Part shown: one piece after another, positions 10,887 through 21,668 of the stretch
Position numbering within the stretch: position 1 is the first letter of the stretch
Layout: the number at the start of each line of letters is the position of its first letter
Origin: Rhipicephalus microplus
Taxonomy: Eukaryota; Arthropoda; Arachnida; Ixodida; Ixodidae
Direction: 5' to 3'
NCBI RefSeq assembly: GCF_043290135.1
Contig: NC_134710.1
Span: forward strand, 12,849,321 to 12,913,320
DNA: 64,000 nt
The notes under the pieces: generated by a model
Told to the model about the DNA's origin: nothing
The model's database searches: none
The model's input: only the letters and a program-made list of their open reading frames with translations
Position numbers and translations under genes: made by a program

Positions 10887-10892
10887 CAGTTA
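10884..10892 (+). promoter_or_regulatory. UAG CAG UUA stop-readthrough context between ORF1 and ORF2
   Basis: The ORF1 stop TAG is followed by CAG TTA, which fits the UAG-CARYYA leaky-stop consensus known from tobamoviruses. Both ORFs are in one frame. There is no ATG between this stop and the endonuclease motifs of ORF2. Confidence 0.75.
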
Positions 10893-13694
10893 GCTAGTGG
10901 TTGCCCTTACGGTCCCAAGGACTATTTATCGTTTCTTTTTACTAATATCAGGAGCGTACTACCAAAGCGGGATATCTTGTCCTGTTTAATTGACTCTTCA
11001 GATTCCAACGTTATAGTGCTAACCGAAACGTGGTTAAACTCGTCTGTCATCAGCGGTGAAATATTCCCTTCTTATCCAGATTTCAATATTTTTCGTACCG
11101 ACCGAGATGGCAGGCGTGGTGGTGGCGTGCTCATTGCTACTCACCGTGACCTTGGCTGCTATCGTATCAATATACCAACCTCACTCGAAATGGTGTTTGT
11201 CTGCTGTAAAGCCATTCAACCCCACGTAGTCTTAGGTGCATGCTATCGCCCACCTGATTCCGACAGTACATTTATACCAATGTTTCATGACGCGCTACAA
11301 TCACTAAAGATTCATTTCCCTAATGCACCAGTTGTCCTATTCGGCGACTTTAATTTTCCGAACATAGATTGGTCTGACCTCGTCCTTATCACATCGAAAC
11401 AAAACATTGAAAGCAACTTCGTCGATACATGTTTAACATTCGCTTTAACTCAAATTGTTAATGCAGCAACGAGGCAATCTAAACACTCAGCCAATATACT
11501 TGATCTAGTACTAACAACCCATCCTGATAGAATCACTTCGCTTTCGTACCTCGACGAAATCAGCGACCATAAGGTCATTCATGGCACATTCCAATGTAGG
11601 CTGAAGCGCCCAGACAAAACAAGGAAAAAGCTTACCTTATACGATAAGGGTGATTATAATAATTTCAATAAAGAACTAACAAAATTCTGTCAGTTTGTAG
11701 TTAAAGATTTTAACAAACGATCTGTCACTGAAAATTGGTTAATGTTTAAATCTAAAATGCATGAGCTTATTAGTACTTACATTCCAACAATTACGATTGG
11801 TGAACGTAGCACATCCCGCTGGTTTAATCCTGAACTCAAGAGGCTCAAAAACAAAAAGAAACGACAATTTCGCGCCGCAAAAAACAGCAACAATCCTGTG
11901 GCGTGGCAAAAATACCAGACTACCACGAAACTATTCTGCTCTGCCATCGATAAAGCGAAGCGGCTGTTTAATAATACCACCTTGCCCAACTTACTCCGCA
12001 CTAACCCAAAACAATTTTGGAGAGTGATTAACCCGCGAAACGAAAACAAATGCATATCAATAATGGATCCAACTGGACAGCCTATCGCGAATAATGCAGT
12101 AGCAGAAGAACTAAACCATACCTTTTCTTCCGTTTTCACCAGAGAACCGATTGAAAACCTCCCTGATGTCTCCCCCCACAACTACCCTACCATGCCGGAC
12201 GTCATTTTTTCACCTCAGGGCATCCAGAAAATTATCGAGTCATTAAAACTTACATCATCCTGCGGCATCGATGGTATAAATGCTAAGGTGCTCAAAAACA
12301 CCAAAGAAATCACCAGTGTCATTCTTTCCTATATTTTTCAGCAATCACTCTCATCCGGCATCGTTCCTCACGACTGGAAAGTGGGTAAGATCGTTCCGGT
12401 TCCTAAGCCTGGTTCATCTAGTTACCGGCCAATTTCCTTAACCAGCGTCTGTTCAAAAATAATGGAACATATAATTCATTCACAAATCGCTAACTTCCTT
12501 ACCTCAGTTAAATTTTTTCACCCTAACCAACATGGATTCCAAAGGGGACTCTCATGCGATACTCAGCTTGCACTATTCATCCATGACTTAAGCGCTAGTG
12601 TAGACCTTAACATACCAGTTGACGCCCTTTTTATTGACTTTGAGAAAGCCTTTGACAAAGTTCCCCACAACCGCCTACTACTAAAACTCTCCCAATTAAG
12701 CCTTAACCAACTTGTCTACAATTGGATTCAGGACTTCCTCACTAACCGTCAGCAATTTGTTGAAGCTAACGATACGCCCTCTTCCCTTTCCAACGTAATC
12801 TCCGGTGTGCCACAAGGTACAGTTCTAGGACCCCTCCTCTTCTTAATTTACATCAATGATTTACCCGATAACATTTCATCTAACATCCGCCTCTTTGCCG
12901 ACGACTGTGTAATCTACCGACCTATTACTAACGTTTCAGATACAATTACTCTCCAGCAGGACCTACTAAAGCTGGACGAGTGGTGTCGCAAATGGCTCAT
13001 GGTATTAAATACTAATAAAACTGCACTTATTTCATTTCACAGACGCCAAAACTTACCCACCACTAACTATAATATTAATGGCTCCATAGTTTCTTCCCTA
13101 AGTTCCATTAAATATCTCGGTGTTAACATTTCACAGAATCTAAACTGGTCTTTTCACGTAAGTAAAATAGTTAACAATGCTAACAGAGCTCTCGGTTACC
13201 TTCGTCGTAACTTGCATCTTGCCCCTCCATCAGTCAAATTACTAGCCTACAAAACACTAATTCGCCCAAAACTAGAGTACGCATCCGCCATTTGGGACCC
13301 ATTCCAAATTAACCTAAGTAAGTCCATCGAACTAATTCAAAACCGAGCAGTTAGATTCATCTACTCAGATTACTCGTATCATACCAGTGTTACCACCCTT
13401 AAAAGAATAGCAGATCTACCCAACCTTGACCTACGCCGTAAGGTTTCCAGACTATCCTTGTATCACAAAATGTATCATACGTTTCATTACAACTGTCCCA
13501 TTCAATCAGCTCATCGTACTTCAGCCCGCACAAGCCACCACAAGGCCGTGTACCCACCTCCTGCATGTACCACAGCCCACCATCACTCCTTCTTCGCTCA
13601 AGCAGCCAGGGACTGGAACGATCTTCCTCCAAGTGTCATCCATCATAGCAACACGGATAGATTTAAAAATGCCATAGAATCATTGTTTTATTAA
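10887..13694 (+). CDS. LINE ORF2: AP-like endonuclease and reverse transcriptase
   Basis: 935 codons open from directly after the ORF1 stop. Numbered from 10887: TNIRSVLPK opens the endonuclease at about residue 19. VIVLTETWL supplies the metal-binding Glu (E47), GDFNFPNIDW the Asp/Asn pair (D154), and a SDHKVIHGT motif follows. The RT starts near YRPISLTSVCSK, with GFQRGLSCD, FIDFEKAFDKV, SGVPQGTVLGP and the catalytic FADD (D672, D673), then the thumb (IKYLGVNIS) and a C-terminal LQNRAVRFI-type segment. It nicks the target and primes cDNA synthesis from element RNA. Because no in-frame ATG precedes the endonuclease, translation is expected to depend on readthrough of the UAG or on reinitiation at a non-AUG codon. 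Confidence 0.92.
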   Translation, partial: QLASGCPYGPKDYLSFLFTNIRSVLPKRDILSCLIDSSDSNVIVLTETWLNSSVISGEIFPSYPDFNIFRTDRDGRRGGGVLIATHRDLGCYRINIPTSLEMVFVCCKAIQPHVVLGACYRPPDSDSTFIPMFHDALQSLKIHFPNAPVVLFGDFNFPNIDWSDLVLITSKQNIESNFVDTCLTFALTQIVNAATRQSKHSANILDLVLTTHPDRITSLSYLDEISDHKVIHGTFQCRLKRPDKTRKKLTLYDKGDYNNFNKELTKFCQFVVKDFNKRSVTENWLMFKSKMHELISTYIPTITIGERSTSRWFNPELKRLKNKKKRQFRAAKNSNNPVAWQKYQTTTKLFCSAIDKAKRLFNNTTLPNLLRTNPKQFWRVINPRNENKCISIMDPTGQPIANNAVAEELNHTFSSVFTREPIENLPDVSPHNYPTMPDVIFSPQGIQKIIESLKLTSSCGIDGINAKVLKNTKEITSVILSYIFQQSLSSGIVPHDWKVGKIVPVPKPGSSSYRPISLTSVCSKIMEHIIHSQIANFLTSVKFFHPNQHGFQRGLSCDTQLALFIHDLSASVDLNIPVDALFIDFEKAFDKVPHNRLLLKLSQLSLNQLVYNWIQDFLTNRQQFVEANDTPSSLSNVISGVPQGTVLGPLLFLIYINDLPDNISSNIRLFADDCVIYRPITNVSDTITLQQDLLKLDEWCRKWLMVLNTNKTALISFHRRQNLPTTNYNINGSIVSSLSSIKYLGVNISQNLNWSFHVSKIVNNANRALGYLRRNLHLAPPSVKLLAYKTLIRPKLEYASAIWDPFQINLSKSIELIQNRAVRFIYSDYSYHTSVTTLKRIADLPNLDLRRKVSRLSLYHKMYHTFHYNCPIQSAHRTSARTSHHKAVYPPPACTTAHHHSFFAQAARDWNDLPPSVIHHSNTDRFKNAIESLFY

Positions 13695-13751
13695 CCCTAT
13701 ATTGTTTGCCCACACCCTCATGTAAAGCCCCCTGTTGGGTGGCCTTTGAGG

Positions 13752-13780
13752 TATATTAAATAAATAAATAAATAAATAAA
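13752..13780 (+). repeat. LINE 3' tail, (AAAT)n
   Basis: Six AAAT-type units directly abut the resumed LTR sequence at 13781 and mark the LINE 3' end. Short tandem tails like this are typical of CR1/L2-group elements. Confidence 0.9.
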
Positions 13781-14018
13781 CAACTGACAAGCGGCGAAGC
13801 GCGTCGGCATTTATACCCTTGCCGTCGAATGTTCTAGCGTTATCGCTGGTGGTGGCGTAGGTTCCAGAACAATCTGTACCGTTCGCACAGTGGGCGTGAT
13901 CTTATCGAAATGATCTACTACAGTCCGGAACCTTCTCGAAACCTGCAGGCGTAGTTTGCGCCGAGAATCGTGTGGTGTTTCGGAACAATAACAAAAACTT
14001 GTGTAATGGAACGTGGCA
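13781..14018 (-). repeat. 5' LTR of Gypsy element I, outer part
   Basis: Continues the LTR from CAACTGACAAGCGG to the outer end GGAACGTGGCA and matches 4203-4440 with about seven substitutions. Followed by ATAT, the target duplicate. Confidence 0.93.
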
Positions 14019-14026
14019 ATATAATA

Positions 14027-16587
14027 TTGTTACGTTTATAAATGGGTTTATTACGCTGTGGCGTACTGGGGGGCTTGAAGGGGTCGTGCACCGGAGGCCT
14101 ATCTCGCTAGCCGAACGTCATCTTCTCTCCTCTGCCTGTTCCCCGCTACCCAGAGGTTCATACCCAAATCACATATGCAGTAGCACTTTCCTCTGCGCAG
14201 ACGAAGCCCACCGGGCGAGTTAAAGAGTCTCTCTGGGAATATAGCACTTCAAACGTGCTATATGGACAAGTTCAGTCTTTGCAGACCGTCGGCCATTTGA
14301 ATGAAGACGTGCTACGCAGTAGGTTAAATCGCTCATACGTTCTAGAACAACATAAGGTCCCGCATAGTGTGCAAGCAGTTTTTCACACAACCCACGTTTC
14401 CTATTCGGCGTCCACAGCAACACGAGGTCTCCGCGATTATACGTCACGTGTCGACGTCGACGGTCAAAACGTGTCTTCGAGCAATCTTGCGAAGCGAGGG
14501 TGCGCAGGTATAAGCAAGACGTCGGGCTTCTTTAGCTCGGCAGACGATCTCGGATATACCTGAATCATAGTGCTCCAAAAACAGGAAGACAGTATCTAGT
14601 GTATGACGAGGTGGCCGAGCATAATAAAGAAAAAACGGATTGTAGCTGGTAGTCTCATGCTGTGCGGTGTTAAATGCGTAAGTGATGAAAGGTAGTACGC
14701 CATCCCAGTTCTTGTGATGTGCTGCGACATACATAGAAAGCATGCTCATGAGAGTCCTGTTCGTTCCGTCCGGCAATTTGTTTGGGGATGATATGGCGTA
14801 GAGTGCCGAAAGCTTGAAGCGCATAGACGAAGCATCTCTTCTACCACGTCTGCAGTGAATTGTCGCCCACGATCACTGATAACAATTTTAGGAGATCCGT
14901 GTCGTAGAACCACAAAACGCAGCATGAATAAACACACGTCAGCTGCAGTTGCCGATGGTATAGCAGCTGCCTCGCAGTACCGTGTTAAGTGGTCGGTACA
15001 TACGACTATCCAGCGATTACCACTAGAAGACCTCGGAAAGGGACCTAGAAGGTCAATCCCAACTTGCTTGAATGAAGTTCTAGGGGGTGGGATAGGATGT
15101 AGTCGCCCTGGAGGAGCACTGGTAGGGCGCTTGCGGCGTTGGCACTCGTTGCAACTAGAGACGTACTGTTCCGTCGTCTGGCGCATTTTCGGCCAGTAAA
15201 ATCTTTCTTGAAGCCGGAAAAGAGTTTTCGCTGTGCCTAGTTGGCCGGACGTTGGGTCATCATGCATGGCCTGCAAGACGGAAATGCGAAGGCTCTTCGG
15301 AACCACTAGAAGATATTGTAAGCCGGTCGTAGCATAGTTCTTTTTGTACACAAGCCCGTCGCGCATGCAGAAGCGAGTCGCCGATGGTCTTGACTCGGTA
15401 GGAAGGAGCTCCTGTATGGTGCGGTCCCTTTGATGCTCAATCTTAAAGGCATTGGTATCAGTAAATGGCAAGTCCAATGGCGCGATGTAGGTGTCCAAGT
15501 TGCCCACGTCGCAGTCCGTCAATGGGAGAGGTAGTCGCGAAAGACAATCTGCATCAGCGTGACGACGACCACTTTTATAGGAAACCGTAAAGTCGTATTC
15601 CTGCAGACGGAGTGCCCAACGTGCCAGTCGACCAGATGGGTCACGTAGATTGACCAACCTGCAGAGCGAATGATGATCTGTCATGATGGTAAAGGGGCGT
15701 CCGTACAGGTAGGACTGGAAGCGCTGCACTGCGAAGACTACTGCGAGGCATTCTTGCTCTGTGATGGTGTAGTTACGCTCGGACTTGCTTAGCGAGCGAC
15801 TTGCATACGCAAAGGCATGTTCTTTGGTATCCAAGCGGTAAACCAGCACGGGCCCAACACCGACACCACTAGCGTCCGTGTGAAGTTCTGTGGGAGCCAG
15901 AGGATCGGAGTGTCGAAGAATCAGATGGGATGTCAAAAGAAACTTCAACTCGGAAAAAGCGGACGCACATTACGGAGTCCAGTCAAATGGCGCGCCTTTC
16001 TGAAGCAGGCACGTGAGTGGATGCGCGATATTCGGAAATCCAGGGATGAATCGACGAAAGTAAGAGCAGAGGCCCAAAAAGCTTCGTAGTTCTTTCGCTG
16101 AGCGAGGTTGCTTGAACGCCTCCACTGCAGCCGTTTTTGCGGGATCTGGCCGTATGCCTTCTTTGTTCACCAAGTGTCCAAGAACGAGTGTTTGGCGTTC
16201 TCCGAAACGACATTTCTTTGAGTTGAGCACTAAGCGTGCTTTGCTTAGGCAGTTCAGCACGAGGTCGAGGCGTGTGTTGTGCTCACAGAAAGTGCGCCCA
16301 AAAATCACAACATCGTCCTGATAACACATGCATACTTCCCACTTCAGACCACGCAGAATGTTGTCCATGAAGCACTCAAAAGTTGCAGGCGCATTGCATA
16401 GTCCGAATGGCGTCACATTGAACTCAAAAAGTTCATCTGGTGTAACAAATGCCGTTTTCTTTTTATCTTCCTCGTGCATTGGAATTTGCCAATACCCTGA
16501 CCTCAAATCAACAGACGAAAAGTAGGAGGCTGATGAAAGACAGTCTATAGCATCATCAATACGTGGTAGTGGGTACACGTCCTTCTA
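14027..16587 (-). mobile_element. Gypsy element II, truncated and decayed
   Basis: A second minus-strand Gypsy copy. The end at about 14027 reads TTGTTACG on the plus strand, so on the minus strand an LTR-like piece ends CGTAACA; it covers roughly 14027-14215. Above it come, in order on the plus strand, the GPY box, integrase, RNase H and RT. The copy stops abruptly at about 16587 inside the RT, at [12 protein letters not shown]. No gag or 5' LTR is left. Confidence 0.85.
14220..16578 (-). pseudogene. pol remnant of Gypsy element II (RT, RNase H, integrase)
   Basis: RT piece (15970-16578): [34 protein letters not shown], and CYQDDV where YLDDV is usual. RNase H (15400-15948): HTDASGVGVG, YTITEQECLA, TDHHSLCRL. 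Integrase: HDDPTSGQLG ... CNECQRRK, IDLLGPF, ISDRGRQF, then a broken region in two further frames (14444-14824) and the GPY box (14220-14447: YAGPYVVLERM). At least three frame changes separate these pieces, so it is a relic. It belongs to a different subfamily from elements I, III and IV. Confidence 0.88.
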
Positions 16588-19145
16588 GTAATACAACAGG
16601 AAGTCGGGAAATGCTAGCGAAAAACATTATCGAGCCTTCATGCAGCCTCTAGGCTTCTCCAGTCGTCCTCGTTGAAAAGAACGATGGAACATGGTGCTTT
16701 TGTGTCGATTACCATCACCTCAACAAAATTACAAAAAAGACGTTTATTCTTTGCCTCGCAATGACGACGCCCTCGACTGCCTGTACAGTGCTACCTATTT
16801 TTCAACTATTGACTTTTGGTCCTGCTACTGGCAGATAGCCATCGACGAGATGGACAGCGAGAAGACCGCATTCTTCACTCCTGATGGTCTTTATCAGTTT
16901 AAGGTGATACCCTTTGGTCTCTGCAATGCACCAGCCACATTTGAAAGAATGATGGACTCATTGCTCCAAGGGTTGAAATGGTCCACCTGCTTGTGTTACC
17001 TTGACGATGTTATTGTCTTTTCGCCACATTCGACTCGCATCTCGATCGTTTATCAGCTATTATGGACGTTTTTCGTCAAGCAGGACTCCAGCTTAACGCT
17101 TCCAAGTGCCATTTTGCTCGTCGTCAAATTTTATGGCTGAGTCACCTTGTCGATGCCCAAGGCATACGTCCAGACCCAGAGAAAATTCGCGCAGTCACAA
17201 ACTTTCCAGTTCCGAGGACCACAAAGGATGCCCGCAGTTTTGTGGGGTTGTGCTCCTATTTCAGACGCTTTATTAAGGACTGCGACTATTGCAGGCCCCC
17301 CTCACAGACCTCTTGAAGAAAGACGCCTCGTTTATCTGAGGCCGTGACCAAGCGTCCTCGTTTTACCAACTTACGACCCTGCCTACAACGCCACCAATCT
17401 TGGCTCACTTTGATCCATCAGCTCCAACCGAGGTTCACACGGACGCCAGTGGACACGGCATAGCAGCTGTGCTATTGCAGCACCAACGGGGACACGACCG
17501 TGTTATAGCCTACGCAAGTCGACTGCTATCTCAGCTGAGTGCAACTATACCATCACGGAGCGCGAGCGCCTCGCCCTTGTATGGGCAGTCGCCAAGTTTC
17601 ATCCATACCTGTACAGGCACTCATTCCGTGTTTTCACGGATCATCACGCGCTATGCTGGCTAGCCTGGACCCCACAGGACGTCTCGCTCGTTGGGCCCTA
17701 CGCCTTCAATAGTACATGTTCTCTGTAATGCATAAAACAGGGCGATTACATCAGGATACGGATTGTTTATCCCGCTACCCTGTGGACGAAGCAACCGATA
17801 CTGACGCTATCGCGGACGTTTTTTCCGTGTCGCAGCTGCTGAACATTGGCGAAGAGCAACGTCGGGATGCTTCTTTACGTGCCATGATTCACCAACTGAA
17901 GTCAACGCCTCGCGACCTGTCCCTACGAATGTTTTTGGTGAAAGACGGGATCCTATACCGCCGTAGCTTTGATTCCTTCGGATCAGACTTACTTCCTGTC
18001 ATCCCAGCGCACCTGCGTTCCACTGTCCTGCATCAACTTCATGACGCTCCCATGACAAGCCATTTGGGCGTTTCTCGCACGTACGATCGGGTACGACGTC
18101 AGTTTTTTAGGCCTGGACTTGCCCGCTCTGTTCGATGCTATGTCGCTGCTTGTGAGCCCTGCCGGCGTCGCAAAACGCCGTCTGCCCTCCCAGCCATCTA
18201 CCTTCAGCCGATCAACGTTCCCACTGAACCTTTCTTTCGAGATGGTCTTGACCTGTTGGGCCCTCCTCCACTCTCCACAGCCGGAAATATATGAATAGCT
18301 GTTGCCACAGACTACGCGACGCGGTACGCAATCACACGAGCACACTCTCGACCAGTTGCGCTACCGACGTTGCGGACTTTCTGCTGTACGACATAATATT
18401 AGAACACGGTGCTCTCCGCCAACTTCTCACTGACCGTGGCCGCACGTTCTTATCAGCTTTCATTCACGAAATCCTGAGGTCACGCCATACTAACCACAAA
18501 TTTACTACTTCGTACCATCCCCAGTTAAATGGCCTCACGGAGCGCCTCAACAGGACCCTAAGAGATATGCTTGCAAAAACGTTGCGCCACACCACCAGGA
18601 TTGGGGCATGCATTTGCCGTATGTGACGTTCGCCTACAATTCATCCCGTCACAACACTGCCGACTATTCGCCCTTCTATCTCCTATATGGCAGGGACCCA
18701 ACTCTACCCTTAGACACTTTGCTACCTGCAGCCACTGAATATGCCGGAGAAGCCATCGGAGTCGGCATGCGCGCCAAGTCACCCGTGCCGACCACTTGCG
18801 CCAAGTCGCCCGTAACCGTCTACAGGCCTCACAGGCGCACCAACGACAGTTCTACGATGCTCACCATAGGGACGTGCACTTTTCTCCGGGTTCTCTCGTG
18901 CTCCTCTGGTCACCCACTCGGCATGTGGGACTGTCTAAGAAACTGTTGTCGCCCTACACTGGATCATTCCGTATCATTCGCTAAGTGACAGCCGTCACGT
19001 ATGAGATTGTTCCAACTGATCCAACAAAGTCATCATCAGCTCCGAGCGACACCGTTCACGTGGCTCGGCTAAAGCCCTATTACCTCCCTTCGACATCATC
19101 TTCGTAGATTTAGCACCGGGACGGTGCTTCTACCGCCGGGGGTTA
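16588..19145 (+). pseudogene. Gypsy element V, 5'-truncated pol remnant
   Basis: Plus-strand pol copy of the same subfamily as the intact element IV. It begins with VIQQEVGKM (compare VIQREVEKM in IV) at the junction with element II. It continues through RT (PLGLCNAPATFERMMDS-like, CYLDDVIVFSP at about 16996-17030), broken RNase H ([13 protein letters not shown], 17437-17480), TGRLHQDTDCLSR, the integrase zinc region (HDAPMTSHLGVSR ... CEPCRRRK), a D-L-L-G core with changed GPPP, TDRGRTF, NGLTERLNR and a GPF-type tail, to a GGGGGTTATG purine tract at about 19131-19142. Several stops and frameshifts. No 3' LTR follows. Confidence 0.88.
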
Positions 19146-19264
19146 TGATACATAACAGCCGCTAAACGCAGCTGCATGAAATAGGAGGATGAAGTGAGTT
19201 TTTGATTGACGCTGGACTTGCGCCTTCTTGCTCGTCGAGTTCTGTGCGTTGTGAATAGATTATT

Positions 19265-19375
19265 GAAGAAGTTACTCGTAAAAATGTCAACGGAAATGCG
19301 ACTGCCGCTGCCAGGTCGAACCCTTGATGTTCGGGTGAGCAGCCGAGCACTTTAGCCGTTGATACACCGTGATGG
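19265..19375 (-). repeat. SINE head related to Ruka, diverged
   Basis: On the minus strand CTAAAGTGCTCGGCTGCTC and, some 20 nt on, GGGTTCGACCTGGCAGCGGC resemble the tRNA-like head and first body box of Ruka-type SINEs. The remaining body is not recognisable. Confidence 0.45.
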
Positions 19376-21350
19376 ACTCTGCGCAAACTCAACAACATGC
19401 TGTAGATATTAAAATGTGTTAGCAACATAATTAGCATGTAGCTGCACGAAAAAAGCTTGATTATTTTTGGCCAAGGCTTCTACCTCGCGTAGCTTGGATC
19501 AGTCTAATCTTTTTCTTCGTTTTTTTGCCCAGGCAAGTGTTTTCTACTACAGGTTCCTTCTTTGCACTGTAGGAGTATATAAACAAAGCATATATAAGGG
19601 TGCACTATTTAGCAATCCAGAGAGTTCCGCATCTGGCTGCATAGATTCGCCTCCTATAAATGAATTTGAAACTTTAAACAAGTTGTAACCATTCCACTCG
19701 GTGAAGATGGGTGACTTGGCAGCTGTTAATGGCATAATGCGTATCGGTTGAGGCGACTCGCTGCACCTTGGATGGTGACCGGACGTGCACGTCCGTGTCC
19801 CATATAATGAGCTGTCTTCGACAAGGCTTCTCCACAGGGTCAGCACCAAACGGATGATCATAATTCAAGTACACTTGCAATTGAACGCTTGGACCAACTG
19901 TGAATGGCACAGCTGGCAATTATGTGAGGTGCTTTACATACGCTATATCGAACGCACCTATATGGGTATGCTGTTGTTGGGATGATGAATAGAGAAACCT
20001 TGAAATGCAGTTGTATTGAGCTGCGTCGGCAGGGTTATTTATGCACTTTGAAGTTCGCGTGCTCAATCTAGTGCTACGCGCCACAGTTGGCAACACTCTC
20101 ATCATCTAAGGTAATCTTAGGCGACTCTCAGCTTACACGGTGTCACCACTGTAGCCGAGCTCATAGCTCTAGTAATGATGATGCCATTTCTCTTCTGCTT
20201 GTTGCAAGACAAAAATACGTGTAACCATGAAAGAGGCGCTCGAGACAGAACTGTCTTGGTTACGCGTCTTTTGTATTTCAGGAAGCATATGCCAACTGGC
20301 TCAGCAATAAGCTCTGCTGTTTGGTACATGTAATTTCCCTCTTTTGTTTTCTAATACGATTTCTGGTTTTTTTTCAGTGTTAGCTTTTCTTTTTTGTCTG
20401 TTGAACATATAAGTATCTTATTTCGTTTTATTTCTGGCAGACGATACTGTAACCACTGAAATGTGTATATATATCTTTTTTAGTTCATATCTTGCACGGG
20501 AGCCACCCCCCCCCCCCCTTACAATGTTTAACAATGAGGTTCCTTAAGTATTATCAATTTTGTACACTTTTCTGTAAAATAATATTGTTGATGTTGAATA
20601 AACTTGAACCTAAAGTCAAAGCACTCATGCTGTGCTTGTGCCTGCTGGTTATTATACTCACTGTTCGGCGGATGCTCGTGAGTACGTGCCCGTGGCCAAC
20701 GTGTCGTGAATGTGGAGGCCTCAAGAAACTCGTTGCCACAAAACGAAAATAATAACAATGACGTCACGCAGCACATGCGTCAGGTAAAGAACGCGAGAAG
20801 ACTGAGCATACGATGCCGGAAGCGCGCAAATGAGTGCGTTAAAATTCTGTAAGCTCATATGGTCAAGTTAGCTCTCCTCTTTTCACGCACTAGATGGCGT
20901 TAGTTGCATCCGGTGACTTGTCGTTGAGAGAGCTCTCCCAAAGTGAAACTGAGGCTCAATTATGATGGTATGTCCGTCGCACGCTGCATCAAGAAGACTT
21001 ACGAATAAGACGTCATCAGTGGCACGTTGCATGAAATATTAAAAGAAAAAAAAAACACGAGACCACAGCTTTTTTCAGTGTCCCTTCAATATTTCTGTCA
21101 CTTTAACGGAAAGGGGCAAGGCCAGTGGAATGCCCATCTGAAAAATCCTAAAGATTGAAAGGGACCCAGCTCCAGCGAATCGGACCCTTTCCCTGTTGAC
21201 AGTGTCAATTTGAGGGACACAGAGTTCTAATTTATGCTGAGGGTTCTCAGCCATCCCTAAGGGAAGTACGAAAGAATGTAAGAGCTTGGTATACCAGCTG
21301 CCCGGCATTAAAACTCGCTAATGTAATAGAGAACATTGGTTTACCTGCAG
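19376..21350. other. intron sequence without recognised features
   Basis: AT-rich intron. It includes a C run at about 20508-20518 and nothing with protein similarity that I can support. The exchanger acceptor TTACCTGCAG closes the stretch. Confidence 0.5.
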
Positions 21351-21452
21351 GATTCACTCTAGGCGTTCCGGATAATGTGATGGGGCTGACGTTTCTGTCT
21401 ATCGGAGTGACACTTCCCGATGTGGTCGCCAGTCTCTTGGTGGTGCGCAGAG
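21351..21452 (+). CDS. NCKX-type exchanger, internal exon (alpha-2 repeat, first half)
   Basis: 102 bp between acceptor TTACCTGCAG and a canonical donor GAG|GTGAGT, phase 1 at both ends. Encodes (G)FTLGVPDNVMGLTF, then LSIGVTLPDVVASLLVVRR. This is the first helix of the alpha-2 repeat, which lines the ion-binding pocket in the cation/Ca2+ exchanger superfamily. The family form is GIPDxVMGLTFLAAGTSxPD, so the essential Asp (PD) is kept. GTS is changed to GVT. Confidence 0.93.
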
Positions 21453-21668
21453 GTGAGTGGATGCACACAATTGTGCCAACGTTTTTGACAAACAGCTTGC
21501 TGGGGTCGGTGACACAATGACCGCCACTGAGACCTATTTATTGCAAGTTCCTTTTTCTCATAAGAGATGGGGTTTGAGCGTGTCATCACTAAGCAAGATG
21601 CAGTGCGCAAAAAGGTTGCACTCCTCCCATCGTCGTCTGTTACCATGTTAGTTTCTGCACTTGTTTTA

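Larger units (their letters stand above)
9780..13780 (+). mobile_element. CR1/L2-group non-LTR retrotransposon, apparently intact
   Basis: A 4.0-kb LINE inserted in the Gypsy I 5' LTR. The left flank ends GATCAACAA and the right flank begins CAACTGACA, compared with an uninterrupted GATCAACAACTGACA in the other LTR. This gives a short target duplication of 3-5 bp (CAA or AACAA). Layout: 5' UTR, ORF1 with a 2A motif, coiled coil and RNA-binding-like domain, a single UAG, ORF2 with APE endonuclease and RT, a short 3' UTR and an (AAAT)n tail. Apart from the UAG between the ORFs I see no stop or frameshift. A TATATAAA at 9918-9925 in the 5' UTR could act in transcription (inference). Clade assignment (CR1/L2/Jockey superfamily) rests on ORF architecture and tail, not on a tree. 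Confidence 0.93.
4034..14018 (-). mobile_element. Ty3/Gypsy LTR retrotransposon I, decayed, with nested LINE
   Basis: Full-length minus-strand Gypsy element: 5' LTR (9608-14018, split by the LINE at 9780-13780), primer-binding region just below 9608 (TGGTGGAGGTGCTGC on the minus strand), gag, protease, RT-RNase H, integrase, a purine-rich tract beside 4441, and the 3' LTR (4034-4440). It is flanked by ATAT on both sides (4030-4033 and 14019-14022), a probable 4-bp target duplication. I count about seven differences between the LTRs over roughly 407 bp, so it is older than element IV. The coding region is broken by three in-frame TGA codons and at least two indels. PBS, gag CCHC and gag-pol frameshift layout resemble elements III and IV, though the proteins differ. 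Confidence 0.95.
3514..21350 (+). other. exchanger intron 1, GC-AG type
   Basis: Donor TAG|GCGAGT and acceptor TTACCTGCAG. It is 17.8 kb and filled mainly by Gypsy elements I, II and V plus one LINE. The 3518-4033 stretch before element I holds nothing I recognise. Confidence 0.75.

Noticed and set aside
16588..19145. Inversion of one Gypsy copy to explain elements II and V
   Set aside because: The two halves belong to different subfamilies (V resembles IV, II does not), so a simple inversion cannot explain the junction.
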